Shown piece after piece: positions 25,370-34,907 of a DNA stretch of 64,000 nucleotides (position 1 is its first letter; each line of letters begins with the position of its first letter). The position numbers and the translations under genes were made by a program. The notes under the pieces are model-generated. The model had not been told where the DNA came from. It made no database searches and was given only the letters and a program-made list of their open reading frames with translations. Source of the stretch: Moraxella nonliquefaciens (GTDB taxonomy: Bacteria > Pseudomonadota > Gammaproteobacteria > Pseudomonadales > Moraxellaceae); the NCBI RefSeq assembly GCF_001679005.1, contig NZ_LXTW01000032.1, positions 1-64,000 of the forward strand, in the 5' to 3' direction.

Positions 25370-26434
25370 TCATGTATAATTGGTTGGGTCTTTTTCATCT
25401 TGTTTGGTGAATTTACCAAAAAATACGCTTAGTACATTATCTTTTGCGGTATTGTAAGAGGCAAACGTTTGGCAAGTGGCAGATAAGCCACCTTGCCATG
25501 TAGGTATCATGCTTTTCATATTGCCAAAGCGATTTGGCACATCAGGCATGCCTTTGGCAAAATCCACCGCACGCAAAGCATCATCACGGTTGTTACATAC
25601 CAAAGCCATATCGCACCCTGCTTCTATGGCAGATTGAACCCGAGCGCTAACATCTCCTGCCACATGAGCGGCCCTCATGGACAAATCATCTGAGAACAAC
25701 ACGCCATCATAGCCCAGCTTGTCTCGTAAAATCTCTTGTAGCCACACTTTTGAAAAACCAGCAGGTTTGTCATCAACTTGACTAAAAATAACATGGGCAG
25801 GCATCAAAGCAGACAGCTTGGATAAGTTGTTTTTAAAACTCATCAAATCACAACCCCAAATCTCATCAAGTGAGCGTGTATCTACCGCGGTACAAATATG
25901 TGAATCAGGTGCAATAGAACCATGACCGGGAAAGTGCTTGCCTGTGGCTTTCATGCCAGCATCATTCATGCCATCTATAAAGCGTGATGACAAGGCGGTA
26001 ACAACCCTAGGGTTGGCAGAAAATGCACGGTCACCAATCACAAGACTGCACCCATTGACATCAAGCACAGGAGCAAAACTAATGTCCACACCCACAGCAA
26101 GCACCTCACACGCCATAAGATACCCTATATCATAGGCAAGCGATAGAGCAAAGGTTGGATTGCTATCATAAATCTCACCCAATCGCCCCATTGCAGGCAA
26201 GGGTGTAAAGCCGTCACGAAAACGTGCTACCCGTCCGCCCTCTTGATCGGTGCTGATGATAAGATTAGGATTGACCGCACGCATACTATCGGTCAAGGCT
26301 CGCACTTGATTAGGGTCTGCCACGTTACGCCCAAATAAAATCACCCCACCCAAGGCATCATTTGCCAACAATGCTTTATCATCATCGGTCAAAACCAAAC
26401 CATCCACGTCCGCCATAATGATACCAGTTGCCAT
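25370..26434 (-). CDS. nagZ: beta-N-acetylhexosaminidase (GH3)
   Basis: Cytoplasmic GH3 enzyme removing N-acetylglucosamine from recycled anhydromuropeptides; in other bacteria it also affects AmpC induction. The 354-residue product has ALGGVILFGRNVADPNQVRA, ISTDQEGGRVARFRDGFTPL, the KHFPGHGSIAPDSH substrate/acid-base loop and the nucleophile region GVLFSDDLSMRAA. Starts at ATG 26434. The normal family length is about 340. Confidence 0.95.
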   Translation of the reverse strand: MATGIIMADVDGLVLTDDDKALLANDALGGVILFGRNVADPNQVRALTDSMRAVNPNLIISTDQEGGRVARFRDGFTPLPAMGRLGEIYDSNPTFALSLAYDIGYLMACEVLAVGVDISFAPVLDVNGCSLVIGDRAFSANPRVVTALSSRFIDGMNDAGMKATGKHFPGHGSIAPDSHICTAVDTRSLDEIWGCDLMSFKNNLSKLSALMPAHVIFSQVDDKPAGFSKVWLQEILRDKLGYDGVLFSDDLSMRAAHVAGDVSARVQSAIEAGCDMALVCNNRDDALRAVDFAKGMPDVPNRFGNMKSMIPTWQGGLSATCQTFASYNTAKDNVLSVFFGKFTKQDEKDPTNYT

Positions 26435-26625
26435 AAATTACCTTATTAACATTTAAAAGTGTATTATGCCACGAAATGGTGAAAATGCCATAAAATCTGT
26501 GTAACTTTCTCCAAAAATCATCACAAAATAAAGACACAGAAGCAATAAAGATATGTTATGATAACTCATTTTTATTTGTCAGCTGTAATGGCTATAATAA
26601 CAGTAACAACATATTTGGAAGGGCT

Positions 26626-28821
26626 ATGATGTCAAAAAAACAACTTTTTTTATCAGGGGTAGCAACGGTCATCGCAGGCGGTCTATTTGCCCAAAGCTAT
26701 GTAAGCGTAGCAATGGCACAGGACAAGGCTGGATTTGAGTTAAATGCTGAACAAAAAGTTACTGCCCGTCAAGTGGCTTTATTGCTTGATAAATTCCATT
26801 ATCTAGAACAGCCCCTAGATAAGCAAATGGGGGCAAAAATTTTGACCATGTACTATGACCAGCTTGACCCATCACGCACGCTGTTTTTACAGTCGGACAT
26901 TGATGAGTTTGATGAAAAATATGCTGATAATTTTGCCGAACGCTTAAAACGTGGCGATTTGTCAGCAGGCGTTGAAGTCTTTGAGCGTTATCGCACACGT
27001 TCAAATGAGTATTATGATTTTGCCAAAGAGTTTTTAAAGACCAATGTCAATCTAAATACCGACAAAACCATCGTGCTAGACCGTGAAGATGCCCCACGCT
27101 TTAAGAATGCTCATGAACAGCGAGAGTTTTGGCAAACGCAGAGTACTTACGCACTCATTGGATTGACACTTGGTCAAGAAGATGACAAGGCAAAGGATAA
27201 AGCATTTTTGGATAACCCTGAACTGGCTCGGGGTCAAGATTTGGTGCGTGGTGATGAACGCACACCCACACAGATTTTATTAAACCGCCTAAACCGCCAA
27301 CAAGAACAGCTTGCTCGCCTAAAAAATGATGAAATCATGGAGACGATTTTAAATGCAGCAACTTTAACTTATGACCCACACAGTAACTATTTTGCTCCCA
27401 TCCAAGCCAATGAAATGCAAATCCAGTCTAATTTACAATTAGAGGGCATTGGTGTATCTATTCGCCCTGACCGTAAAAATCCTGACTATGTTCGTATTGT
27501 CAGCCTTGTGGACGGCGGGCCTGCCCAAAAAACAGGGCAAGTTCAAGCCAATGATTTGATTTTGGGGGTTGCCCAAGATGGCGGAACAATGGTAGATACG
27601 GTCGGATATAGCACCCGCGAGATTGTGGCTCTTATTAGAGGAGCAAAAGGCACATCTGTTACCATTCGCATCAAACAACCCAACACGCCCGACAGTTCTG
27701 CTCGTACGGTTACCATCGTGCGTGATGTCATCAAACAAGAAGACTCAGGGGTGCATCATCGTGTCATTGAGGTGCCTTATGATGGGGGCATCAAGCGTGT
27801 GGGGGTGTTAGAGATTCCCAGTTTCTATCTTAACTTCACCGCACGTCGCAGTGGGGTGGGGGCGGATGAGTATCGTTCGGTCAGTCTTGACACCGAAAAA
27901 GCCATCAAAGCACTCAATGAGCAAAATATTGATGGCATGGTTGTGGATTTGCGTAATAACCCAGGTGGTTCACTAGATGAGGTTGCCAGAATGCTCGGAC
28001 TGTTCATCAAAGAAGGGCCATTGGTACAAATCCGTGATAATAAAGGCAATGTACAAGTATTTGTGGATAGAGATGGCGGAGAACAACTCTATGCAGGTGA
28101 TATGGCGGTACTCATCAATTTGGGTTCAGCATCAGCGTCAGAGATTTTCTCAGCGGCCATTCAGGACTATGGGCGTGGATTGATTGTGGGCAGTACGACC
28201 ACAGGCAAAGGTTCAGCACAGGTACAACGTGATGATTTGGCGTTGGGGTCCATGACACTCACCCAGCGTAAATTTTATCGCATTACAGGTGGCAGTACTC
28301 AAAACAAGGGTGTTGTCCCTGATGTGCCACTGGTGAACATTTATGAGGGTATTGAATTTGGTGAGCGTGAATACAAAAACCCCTTAGAGTGGGACACCAT
28401 CACAACCACGCCATTTATGGCACATGGCAAATATTCTAAGGATTTGATGGCATCAATCATCGCATCATCGCAGGCACGCCAACAAAGAGACCCGCAGTTT
28501 AAATACCTAACAGCACTAAACGACATTCGTGCCATGGATGATGACAAAAAACCTGCCGATGTAAGCATTGACAAACGCCGTGCCAAGCGTGAGCTTATTG
28601 AGCAAAAAACCTTAGCTGCTGAAAATGCTCGCCGTCAAGCCACAGGTGAGATGCCATTTACCAACTGGTCAACCTATCAAGCCAGCATGGATGCTTTGGC
28701 CGAAGAGCGTAGTCTCATGAAGGAGAATGAACGCCCACGATTGCCTGAGAGTGAAGCATTTGTTATTGAAGCGGCGACCTTAATGTTTGAGGCCAAAGAT
28801 AAAAAAACATTGGTAGAATAA
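26626..28821 (+). CDS. prc: carboxy-terminal processing protease (Prc/Tsp)
   Basis: Periplasmic S41 protease that trims or degrades proteins, including cell-wall hydrolases, from their C-termini. 731 residues with a signal peptide (cut near AMA-QDKAGF), N-terminal helical region, PDZ domain at about 265-350 (GIGVSIRPDRKNPDYVRIVS), the S41 core with VVDLRNNPGGSLDEV and INLGSASASEIFSAAI, and the catalytic Ser/Lys pair (Ser in GSASASE, Lys in TTGKGSAQ). The C-terminal extension holds Lys-rich helices as in E. coli Tsp. Start 26626 or 26629. Confidence 0.93.
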   Translation: MMSKKQLFLSGVATVIAGGLFAQSYVSVAMAQDKAGFELNAEQKVTARQVALLLDKFHYLEQPLDKQMGAKILTMYYDQLDPSRTLFLQSDIDEFDEKYADNFAERLKRGDLSAGVEVFERYRTRSNEYYDFAKEFLKTNVNLNTDKTIVLDREDAPRFKNAHEQREFWQTQSTYALIGLTLGQEDDKAKDKAFLDNPELARGQDLVRGDERTPTQILLNRLNRQQEQLARLKNDEIMETILNAATLTYDPHSNYFAPIQANEMQIQSNLQLEGIGVSIRPDRKNPDYVRIVSLVDGGPAQKTGQVQANDLILGVAQDGGTMVDTVGYSTREIVALIRGAKGTSVTIRIKQPNTPDSSARTVTIVRDVIKQEDSGVHHRVIEVPYDGGIKRVGVLEIPSFYLNFTARRSGVGADEYRSVSLDTEKAIKALNEQNIDGMVVDLRNNPGGSLDEVARMLGLFIKEGPLVQIRDNKGNVQVFVDRDGGEQLYAGDMAVLINLGSASASEIFSAAIQDYGRGLIVGSTTTGKGSAQVQRDDLALGSMTLTQRKFYRITGGSTQNKGVVPDVPLVNIYEGIEFGEREYKNPLEWDTITTTPFMAHGKYSKDLMASIIASSQARQQRDPQFKYLTALNDIRAMDDDKKPADVSIDKRRAKRELIEQKTLAAENARRQATGEMPFTNWSTYQASMDALAEERSLMKENERPRLPESEAFVIEAATLMFEAKDKKTLVE

Positions 28822-29027
28822 ATGTTTGCTACAACCAATTATTCTGCCAAAACTAAGCAACAAAGCATGATGACTTATATGTCACATTTGTCATGATTTT
28901 TTGCTAAAATTATTATCAGTCCCTAGGATTTTTAGTAAAACTTGGTTATAATAAAAAAGATTTTGACCGATAAAATGGCAAAATTACCAACATTTATTCA
29001 TCCATTTATTTATTTTAAGGATATATC

Positions 29028-29459
29028 ATGGCTATTGAACGTACACTTTCTATCATCAAACCAGATGCTGTGGGTGCTAACCACATCGGTGAGATTTTCT
29101 CTCGCTTTGAGAAAAATGACCTAAAAATCATTGCAACCAAAATGAAGCACTTATCCAAAGAAGAGGCCGAAGGTTTTTATGCAGAGCATAAAGAGCGTGG
29201 TTTTTTTAATGATTTGGTAGCGTTCATGACATCGGGCCCTGTGGTGGTGTCTGTCCTAGAAGGTGAAAATGCCGTACTTGCTCACCGTGATATTTTGGGG
29301 GCGACCAACCCAAAAGAGGCAACAGCTGGCACCATCCGTGCTGACTTTGCAACCAGTATTGATGAAAATGCTGCCCACGGCTCTGACAGTACGACATCTG
29401 CCGAGCGTGAAATTGCTTATTTCTTTACTGATAATGAAGTGTGTCCACGCACTCGTTAA
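29028..29459 (+). CDS. ndk: nucleoside diphosphate kinase
   Basis: Balances NTP pools by transferring gamma-phosphate through a phospho-His. 143 residues with AIERTLSIIKPDAVGANHIG, the active-site NAAHGSDS (His) and C-terminal EREIAYFF. AAGGATATATC precedes ATG 29028. Normal length and alone in its transcript, ended by a terminator. Confidence 0.97.
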   Translation: MAIERTLSIIKPDAVGANHIGEIFSRFEKNDLKIIATKMKHLSKEEAEGFYAEHKERGFFNDLVAFMTSGPVVVSVLEGENAVLAHRDILGATNPKEATAGTIRADFATSIDENAAHGSDSTTSAEREIAYFFTDNEVCPRTR

Positions 29460-29484
29460 TCTGCACTGAGTAAAAACCACGTTA

Positions 29485-29520
29485 AAAAACCGAGCCCATC
29501 AGTGGTTCGGTTTTGATTTT
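29485..29520 (+). terminator. intrinsic terminator after ndk
   Basis: AAAACCGA ... TCGGTTTT stem with T-rich tail, 26 bases after the stop, between convergent genes. Confidence 0.75.
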
Positions 29521-29543
29521 AATTGGGGCGTGCTTGCCCATTT

Positions 29544-30338
29544 TTAGCCTAATATCAAACTGTCATCTGCCACTTTTTCGCCATGAGTTTTTTCAAACAT
29601 GTTAAGCAGACTTTGGACAGTCATGCCACGGCGTTCATCACCTGATACGTCCAGCACCACCTTTCCTTGATGCAACATGATGGTGCGAGTGCCATGAGTC
29701 AATGCCAAAGCCATTGAGTGGGTAACCATGAGTGTGGTTAGACGATTCTCATTTACAATCTTATCGGTGAGTTCTAGGACAAAACTGGCAGTTTTGGGGT
29801 CAAGAGCAGCGGTATGTTCGTCTAGGAGTAAGATTTTGGATGGTTGCAGGCTTGCCATCAGCAGGCTGACCGCTTGACGTTGTCCACCCGAGAGTAGCCC
29901 CATACGGTCAGTTAGGCGGTTTTCCAGACCTAGGTTTAAGAGGGCAAGTCTCTCACGAAACAGCTGACGGTTTTTGGCATTTAATGCAGGAAAAAGTCCA
30001 CGAATGCCCCCACGCCCAAAGGCAAGTGCCATGTTCTCCTCAATGGTCAAAGCCTCGCAAGTGCCTGCCATCGGATCTTGAAAAACACGAGCAACCGAGT
30101 GGCTACGCTTGTGCGTAGGTTTTTTGGTAACGTCGGTATTATTGATGATGATAGAGCCAAAGTCAGGACGTAATGCACCACTGATGGTGTTTAAAAATGT
30201 GGATTTTCCCGCCCCATTGGTACCGATGACGGTAACAAATTCGCCATCATTGATATGCAAAGACAGCCCACGCAAAGCAAAATTTTCAATGGGTGTGCCA
30301 GCATTGAAGGTCAGATGTAGATTATGTGCGGTCATCAT
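29544..30338 (-). CDS. ABC transporter ATP-binding protein
   Basis: A 264-residue ATPase of the ABC importer encoded on this strand. Walker A GTNGAGKSTFL, signature LLSGGQRQAVSLLM, Walker B ILLLDEHTAALDP and the switch His (VTHSMA). The gene starts where the permease ends (overlapping ATGA), so the two are translationally coupled. The family pairs with a PF04392-type binding protein and a BtpA/LivH-like permease. Substrate unknown; similar Gram-positive systems carry tryptophan. Confidence 0.88.
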   Translation of the reverse strand: MMTAHNLHLTFNAGTPIENFALRGLSLHINDGEFVTVIGTNGAGKSTFLNTISGALRPDFGSIIINNTDVTKKPTHKRSHSVARVFQDPMAGTCEALTIEENMALAFGRGGIRGLFPALNAKNRQLFRERLALLNLGLENRLTDRMGLLSGGQRQAVSLLMASLQPSKILLLDEHTAALDPKTASFVLELTDKIVNENRLTTLMVTHSMALALTHGTRTIMLHQGKVVLDVSGDERRGMTVQSLLNMFEKTHGEKVADDSLILG

Positions 30339-31264
30339 AAAGACCCCCTTTCTTTGACAGATTTTTTACCCATGCCAAATACACCTAGGGTTTTTGAGCG
30401 AAATTTGGGTAAAATCAGAGCAATCGCCACAAGCAGGGCGGTTACTAAGTTTAAATCCTGTGGGCCAAAACCGATATGGCGTAAAGTTTGGCTAGATAGG
30501 GCGATTTGGATGAGCAGTTTGTAAAGTATTGCACCGATGACAACCGAGAGTGTGATAAAAAAGATTTTTTTGGCATTTAGTACGGTCTCTCCGATAATGA
30601 CCGCTGCCAGACCTATCACAATCGTACCAATGCCTACCGAGATGTCCGCTCCGCCTTGGGTTTGGACAAATAACGCACCTGATAGGGCGATGAGTCCATT
30701 GCTGATTGCCATACCAAGAATGATGACAAAGGAGGTGTTAATTCCTTGGGCTTGTGCCATTTTTGGATTAGAGCCTGTGGCACGCATGGCAAGCCCCATT
30801 TCGGTACTAAAAAACCAGTCAAGCAGTAGTTTTAACAAAAGCACGACCGCCCCTGCCACAAATACACGCACCCACATGCCGTTATTGCCATTTATAAATG
30901 GGGTAAAAACGGTTGTCTCACCAAGCAAGGATAAGTTGGGGGCGTTCATGATACGTAAGTTTAGCGAATACAAGGCGGTCATGACCAAGATGCCCGCCAG
31001 TAAGTGTAATATGCCAATCTTGACATTAAGCCATGCGGTAACAACGCCTGCCATCATACCTGCCATCATACCAAACAGGCATGCAATCCAAGGGTTAAAG
31101 CCTGAGATGATGGATATTGCTGCTACCGCACCGCCTAAGGGAAAACTGCCATCAGCGGTTAAATCAGGAAAATCCAACATGCGAAATGATATGAGTACCC
31201 CAAGTGCCATGATGGCATATATCAGTCCGCTCTCTAACGCCCCTAAAAAGGCAATCAATGACAT
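30335..31264 (-). CDS. ABC transporter permease
   Basis: A membrane protein of about 309 residues with eight or more helices and the branched-chain-type permease pattern (FPDLTADGSFPLGGAVAAIS, then MALGVLISFRML). I start at ATG 31264, preceded by GGAGCAGAT, rather than 31297. It lies between the binding-protein pseudogene and the ATPase. With the binding protein broken, import by this system is doubtful unless another binding protein serves it. Confidence 0.85.
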   Translation of the reverse strand: MSLIAFLGALESGLIYAIMALGVLISFRMLDFPDLTADGSFPLGGAVAAISIISGFNPWIACLFGMMAGMMAGVVTAWLNVKIGILHLLAGILVMTALYSLNLRIMNAPNLSLLGETTVFTPFINGNNGMWVRVFVAGAVVLLLKLLLDWFFSTEMGLAMRATGSNPKMAQAQGINTSFVIILGMAISNGLIALSGALFVQTQGGADISVGIGTIVIGLAAVIIGETVLNAKKIFFITLSVVIGAILYKLLIQIALSSQTLRHIGFGPQDLNLVTALLVAIALILPKFRSKTLGVFGMGKKSVKERGSL

Positions 31265-31344
31265 ATCTGCTCCAATCAAAACAAAACACACGCCCACGAT
31301 TTGGCGTGCATTTTGTATTTATAAAATAATTATCTAAAAGGTGC

Positions 31345-32364
31345 TTATTCTACCACTGTTTTGGCTTTATCCAAAATGGATTGTGGTACGGTTAAACCCT
31401 GCTCGCTGGCATTTTTCTTGCTGACCATCAAGTCAAGCTCGCTGGCACTGTACACAGCGATGTCGCCTGCTTTTTCGCCTTTTAGGATACGAGCGGTGAT
31501 TTTGCCTGTTTCTAGTCCCAGACCATGATAGTTCACGCCAAGAGCAACACTCGCCCCACGCTCGACCACGCTAGGGTCAGATGAGACAAGGGGGATTTTA
31601 CCTTCTTTGGCGACTTTGGCAAGGGCTTCATAGGCATTGATGACGTTATTGTCGGTTGATGTATAAATCACGTCCACTTTGCCAACCAAACTTTGGGCGC
31701 TCATGGCGATGTCTGATGATTTTTGGGCAGGGGCTTCAACGATGGTAATGCCTTGGGGTTCGGCGATGGCTTTTAGGTTACGCAAAGTCACGGTGGAGTT
31801 CACTTCTCCCTGGGCTATACACAAACCCGATGTTTTTGACGCTAGGAATCAGCTCTTTGATAAGGTCAATCTGCGGTTCAAGTGGTAGTACGTCCGATGC
31901 TCCTGTTACGTTCGTGCCAGAGCCGTCTAGTTTGGGTACCAGTTTGGCTTCCACAGGTTCGGTCACGGCAGAGAATACCACGGGAATGCTTGTGGTGGCA
32001 TTGACGACCGCTTGGGCAGATGGGTGGCGATGGCGATGATGGCGTCAGGGTTGTCCGCCACGAACTGCTTGGCGATTTGTCCTGCGGTGGCAGGGTTGCC
32101 TTGGGCGGATTGGAAATTGACCGTTAGGTTCTCGCCTTCTTTAAAGCCTTCGCTGGCTAGGGCTTCAAGCGTGCCTTGACGAACAGCGTCAAGTGCAGGG
32201 TGTTCGACGATGGCGGTAATGGCAATCGATTTGCTCTCGGCAGTCGTCGGGGCTTGGGCGGTCTCGCTTTGGCTGGCAGGTTTATCGCCGCCACAGGCAA
32301 ACAGTAGCGAGCAAAGCGTGCTCATGCCGATAAGTTTGGGAAATTTGGCACTGATGGTCGCCAT
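31345..32364 (-). pseudogene. ABC substrate-binding lipoprotein (PF04392 type), two frameshifts
   Basis: Reads as one lipoprotein gene of about 340 codons starting at ATG 32364, with lipobox LLFAC. The mature part is FKEGENLTVNFQSAQGNPAT, then a shift near 32015 (after AIIAIAT), VVFSAVTEPVEAKLVPKLDG, and a shift back near 31812 (after FVYSPG) into EVNSTVTLRNLKAIAEPQG. Both indels fall in short runs (CCC expected CCCC; GGG expected GG) and have opposite sign, so the frame is restored. Family: ABC-type uncharacterised/tryptophan-like solute binding proteins. Either inactivated or a pair of base-calling errors. Confidence 0.78.
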
Positions 32365-32633
32365 GACAGATTCCTTGTGTAACAATATGATGACTTTTAT
32401 TATAGAGTAGTTACAGAGCGATGACAATAGTTATGAGAATGAAAATATAAAAATTTTTAAAAAATGGTTAGGTGCGGGTCTAATTTTACGATGGGTTTGA
32501 TGGGGTTGTTATGGGTATTTTAAAAACACTGAGAATAAAGCATGAGATAGTTTTATTTAAAAAATAAAACTAATAAATTTAAAAAATAAATCATATTTGC
32601 AATAGTATTACACACTCATTTACAAGTATAATA

Positions 32634-32652
32634 TATAATACAACTCATTATC
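32634..32652 (+). promoter_or_regulatory. putative Fur box
   Basis: TATAATACAACTCATTATC matches the 19-base Fur consensus at 14 of 19 positions, 23 bases before the TonB receptor start. Iron repression of the receptor is inferred. Confidence 0.6.
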
Positions 32653-32675
32653 ATTTTTATTAGGTATTTTGTATC

Positions 32676-34841
32676 ATGTGTAAATTTCCCTTGTCTTTAT
32701 TAAGTATTGCCATGTTTGTCGCGACCAATGCTCAGGCAGATGATGGTGAGCCGACCGTCATGCTGGGGCATGAGACCATCACCATCTCCAAAGACGCTGG
32801 CAAATACGTCGCCATCACGCCCAATTCCCTAAAAGACGACAGTCCCCTGTATGAGACCGCCCAATCAGTGAGCGTGCTAACCCCACAGCAGGTAGAGCAA
32901 AAACAAGCCAGCACCGTTGCCGAGCTTTTGGAAAATGTGGCAGGCGTGTCATCAGGCGTGCAGGGTCGGCGCGGGTGGGATGACTTTATCATTCGTGGGC
33001 AAGTATCATCCAATCAGATGTATGTGGACGGTATGCGTGTGCAAATGTCGTCTAAAAACCTGCGAGCGTGGGACGTGGCAGGAGCGGACAGCATTGAAGT
33101 GGTCAAAGGCACGACCACTACAGGCTACGGCATGGCATTGCCAAGCGGGATTGTCAATATCACCTCAAAACGCCCTGACAGCGAGACCTTTGCCAAAGGC
33201 AAAATCACGGTTGGCAGTTTTAATAACAAAGAGCTTGCCTATGACCTAAACTATGCCCCAAACGACAGCAAAAAAGGGGCATTTCGCCTAAATGGACGGT
33301 TTTCTGACCGTGATGATGCAACCGACCACGTCTTTTTCAAAGATAACTACATCGCTCCAAGCTATATGTTTGATTTGGGTAATGACACCGATTTGACCCT
33401 TTTGGGCAGTTATCAATGGCGTGAATATCTCCGTCAGCAAGGCTTGCCACACAACAACACCATAGACCTTACCACAGGCGAGCAAACCGTACGCAATGCC
33501 CACGAGCAGTATTCGTCCAGTACGTTTTTTGGCTTGCCTGATTATGGTTATGAACAAAAAACCTTGCGTTTGGGCTATGATTTGGCTCATCATATCAATG
33601 ACAAGCTCACCTTTAAGTCCATTTTTGCCATTAACAAAACCGACACAGACGGCAAGCCTGTACTTTCAACCGCTCATAACAATTTTTATAGCACGGGCAA
33701 TATCGGTCGCCAAATTAACAATCAAATCAAAAAAGACACCATGCTCACCAGCGACAACCGCTTTGAGACTTATTTTAATACAGGTAACGTTGAGCATGAT
33801 GTAACAGTAGGGCTTGACCTATTGCGTGAAAAAAGCGACTATTATCGCCGTAATGACCGAGCTTATCCCAATTTTGACATCAACAATCCAAGCTATGACG
33901 TATCAAGCATTACAGAAGGTACGCCTAGCCAAAATATTACCACTACTCAATACGCAGGGCTGTACGCCAAGGACAGTATGCGTTATGATGACTGGATTTT
34001 TGGGGCGAGCGTCCGCCACGACTGGGCAAAAACGGACGTGGATAACGTGCTGACAGGAGCCAATGCCAAACGCACAGACGGCGAATTTACAGGCAGTGTG
34101 TCCGCCATGTATGATTATCAAGGCAAATTCGCCCCTTATGTCAGCTTTGGTACGTCCTTTCAACAAAACACCAGCACAGGACAAAATGGCGAAGTGCTAG
34201 ACCCCGAAAAAGGTCAAAATGCCGAAATTGGCGTAAAATTTCAAGGCTTTGACAAACGCTTGCAAGGCTATGTGTCCGCCTATGACATCACTCGCAAAAA
34301 TGTTGCCGAAACGATTTATGACGATAGTGGGGTTGGCACAGGATATAGCGAGCTTGTGGGTAAGCAACGCACCAAAGGTTTTGAGTTTGAAAGTGCGTTT
34401 GTGATGAATAACCAATGGAATATCTCGGGTTCGTACAGCTATATCCCAACCGCCAAAATCGTGGAAAACAGCCGTGCGTCCAATGTCGGTCAGCGTATCA
34501 GCCAAATCCCAGAACACTCTGCGTCCGTGTCCACGCAATATCATTTTAGCCCTGACCGTTTGGGCTGGTATGTCGGTGGTGGCTTGCGTTATCAAGGCGA
34601 CAGACGAGCGTGGCGGACAGCGGTCAATAACCGTGGGGTAGAAACCACGCATTTTATTGATTTGCCAGCCTATACCGTGCTTGACGCTAAGGCAGGCTAT
34701 GAAGCCAAAAATTGGGGTGTGGGTTTGGCGGTCAAAAACTTGACGGACAAAGACTATCTTATCGGCACAACGCCCAACTCCCAGCTTGTCTCTTATGGCG
34801 AGCCACGCAACATTCGTGCGACTTTGACTTTTAAATATTGA
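32676..34841 (+). CDS. TonB-dependent siderophore receptor
   Basis: Outer-membrane gated channel of 721 residues for a ferric siderophore. Signal peptide (residues 1-21, cut after AQA), plug domain from about 50 (YETAQSVSVLTPQQVEQKQA, TVAELLENVAGVS), a 22-strand barrel and the C-terminal Phe-Lys-Tyr (TLTFKY). The layout matches the FhuE/FpvA-type siderophore family rather than heme or transferrin receptors; the ligand is not predictable. A putative Fur box precedes it. A terminator hairpin separates it from the ABC protein gene. Confidence 0.9.
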   Translation: MCKFPLSLLSIAMFVATNAQADDGEPTVMLGHETITISKDAGKYVAITPNSLKDDSPLYETAQSVSVLTPQQVEQKQASTVAELLENVAGVSSGVQGRRGWDDFIIRGQVSSNQMYVDGMRVQMSSKNLRAWDVAGADSIEVVKGTTTTGYGMALPSGIVNITSKRPDSETFAKGKITVGSFNNKELAYDLNYAPNDSKKGAFRLNGRFSDRDDATDHVFFKDNYIAPSYMFDLGNDTDLTLLGSYQWREYLRQQGLPHNNTIDLTTGEQTVRNAHEQYSSSTFFGLPDYGYEQKTLRLGYDLAHHINDKLTFKSIFAINKTDTDGKPVLSTAHNNFYSTGNIGRQINNQIKKDTMLTSDNRFETYFNTGNVEHDVTVGLDLLREKSDYYRRNDRAYPNFDINNPSYDVSSITEGTPSQNITTTQYAGLYAKDSMRYDDWIFGASVRHDWAKTDVDNVLTGANAKRTDGEFTGSVSAMYDYQGKFAPYVSFGTSFQQNTSTGQNGEVLDPEKGQNAEIGVKFQGFDKRLQGYVSAYDITRKNVAETIYDDSGVGTGYSELVGKQRTKGFEFESAFVMNNQWNISGSYSYIPTAKIVENSRASNVGQRISQIPEHSASVSTQYHFSPDRLGWYVGGGLRYQGDRRAWRTAVNNRGVETTHFIDLPAYTVLDAKAGYEAKNWGVGLAVKNLTDKDYLIGTTPNSQLVSYGEPRNIRATLTFKY

Positions 34842-34856
34842 TAACACGCACCCTCT

Positions 34857-34891
34857 GCCCTTTTTCGCTTTGAAAAAGGGTTTTTATTTTT
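34857..34891 (+). terminator. intrinsic terminator after TonB receptor
   Basis: Stem CCCTTTTTC / GAAAAAGGG with 5-base loop and T5-A-T5 tail, 16 bases after the stop. Read-through could still serve the ABC gene 17 bases on. Confidence 0.8.
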
Positions 34892-34907
34892 AAAAATAAG
34901 GCAAGTT

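Noticed and set aside
30537..31337. Long 266-codon frame on the plus strand
   Set aside because: It lies entirely opposite the ABC permease, which has clear family motifs; the plus-strand reading shows no ribosome site or domain.
34197..34847. 216-codon minus-strand frame inside the TonB receptor
   Set aside because: The opposite strand encodes a receptor with plug and barrel signatures; the minus frame is a shadow.
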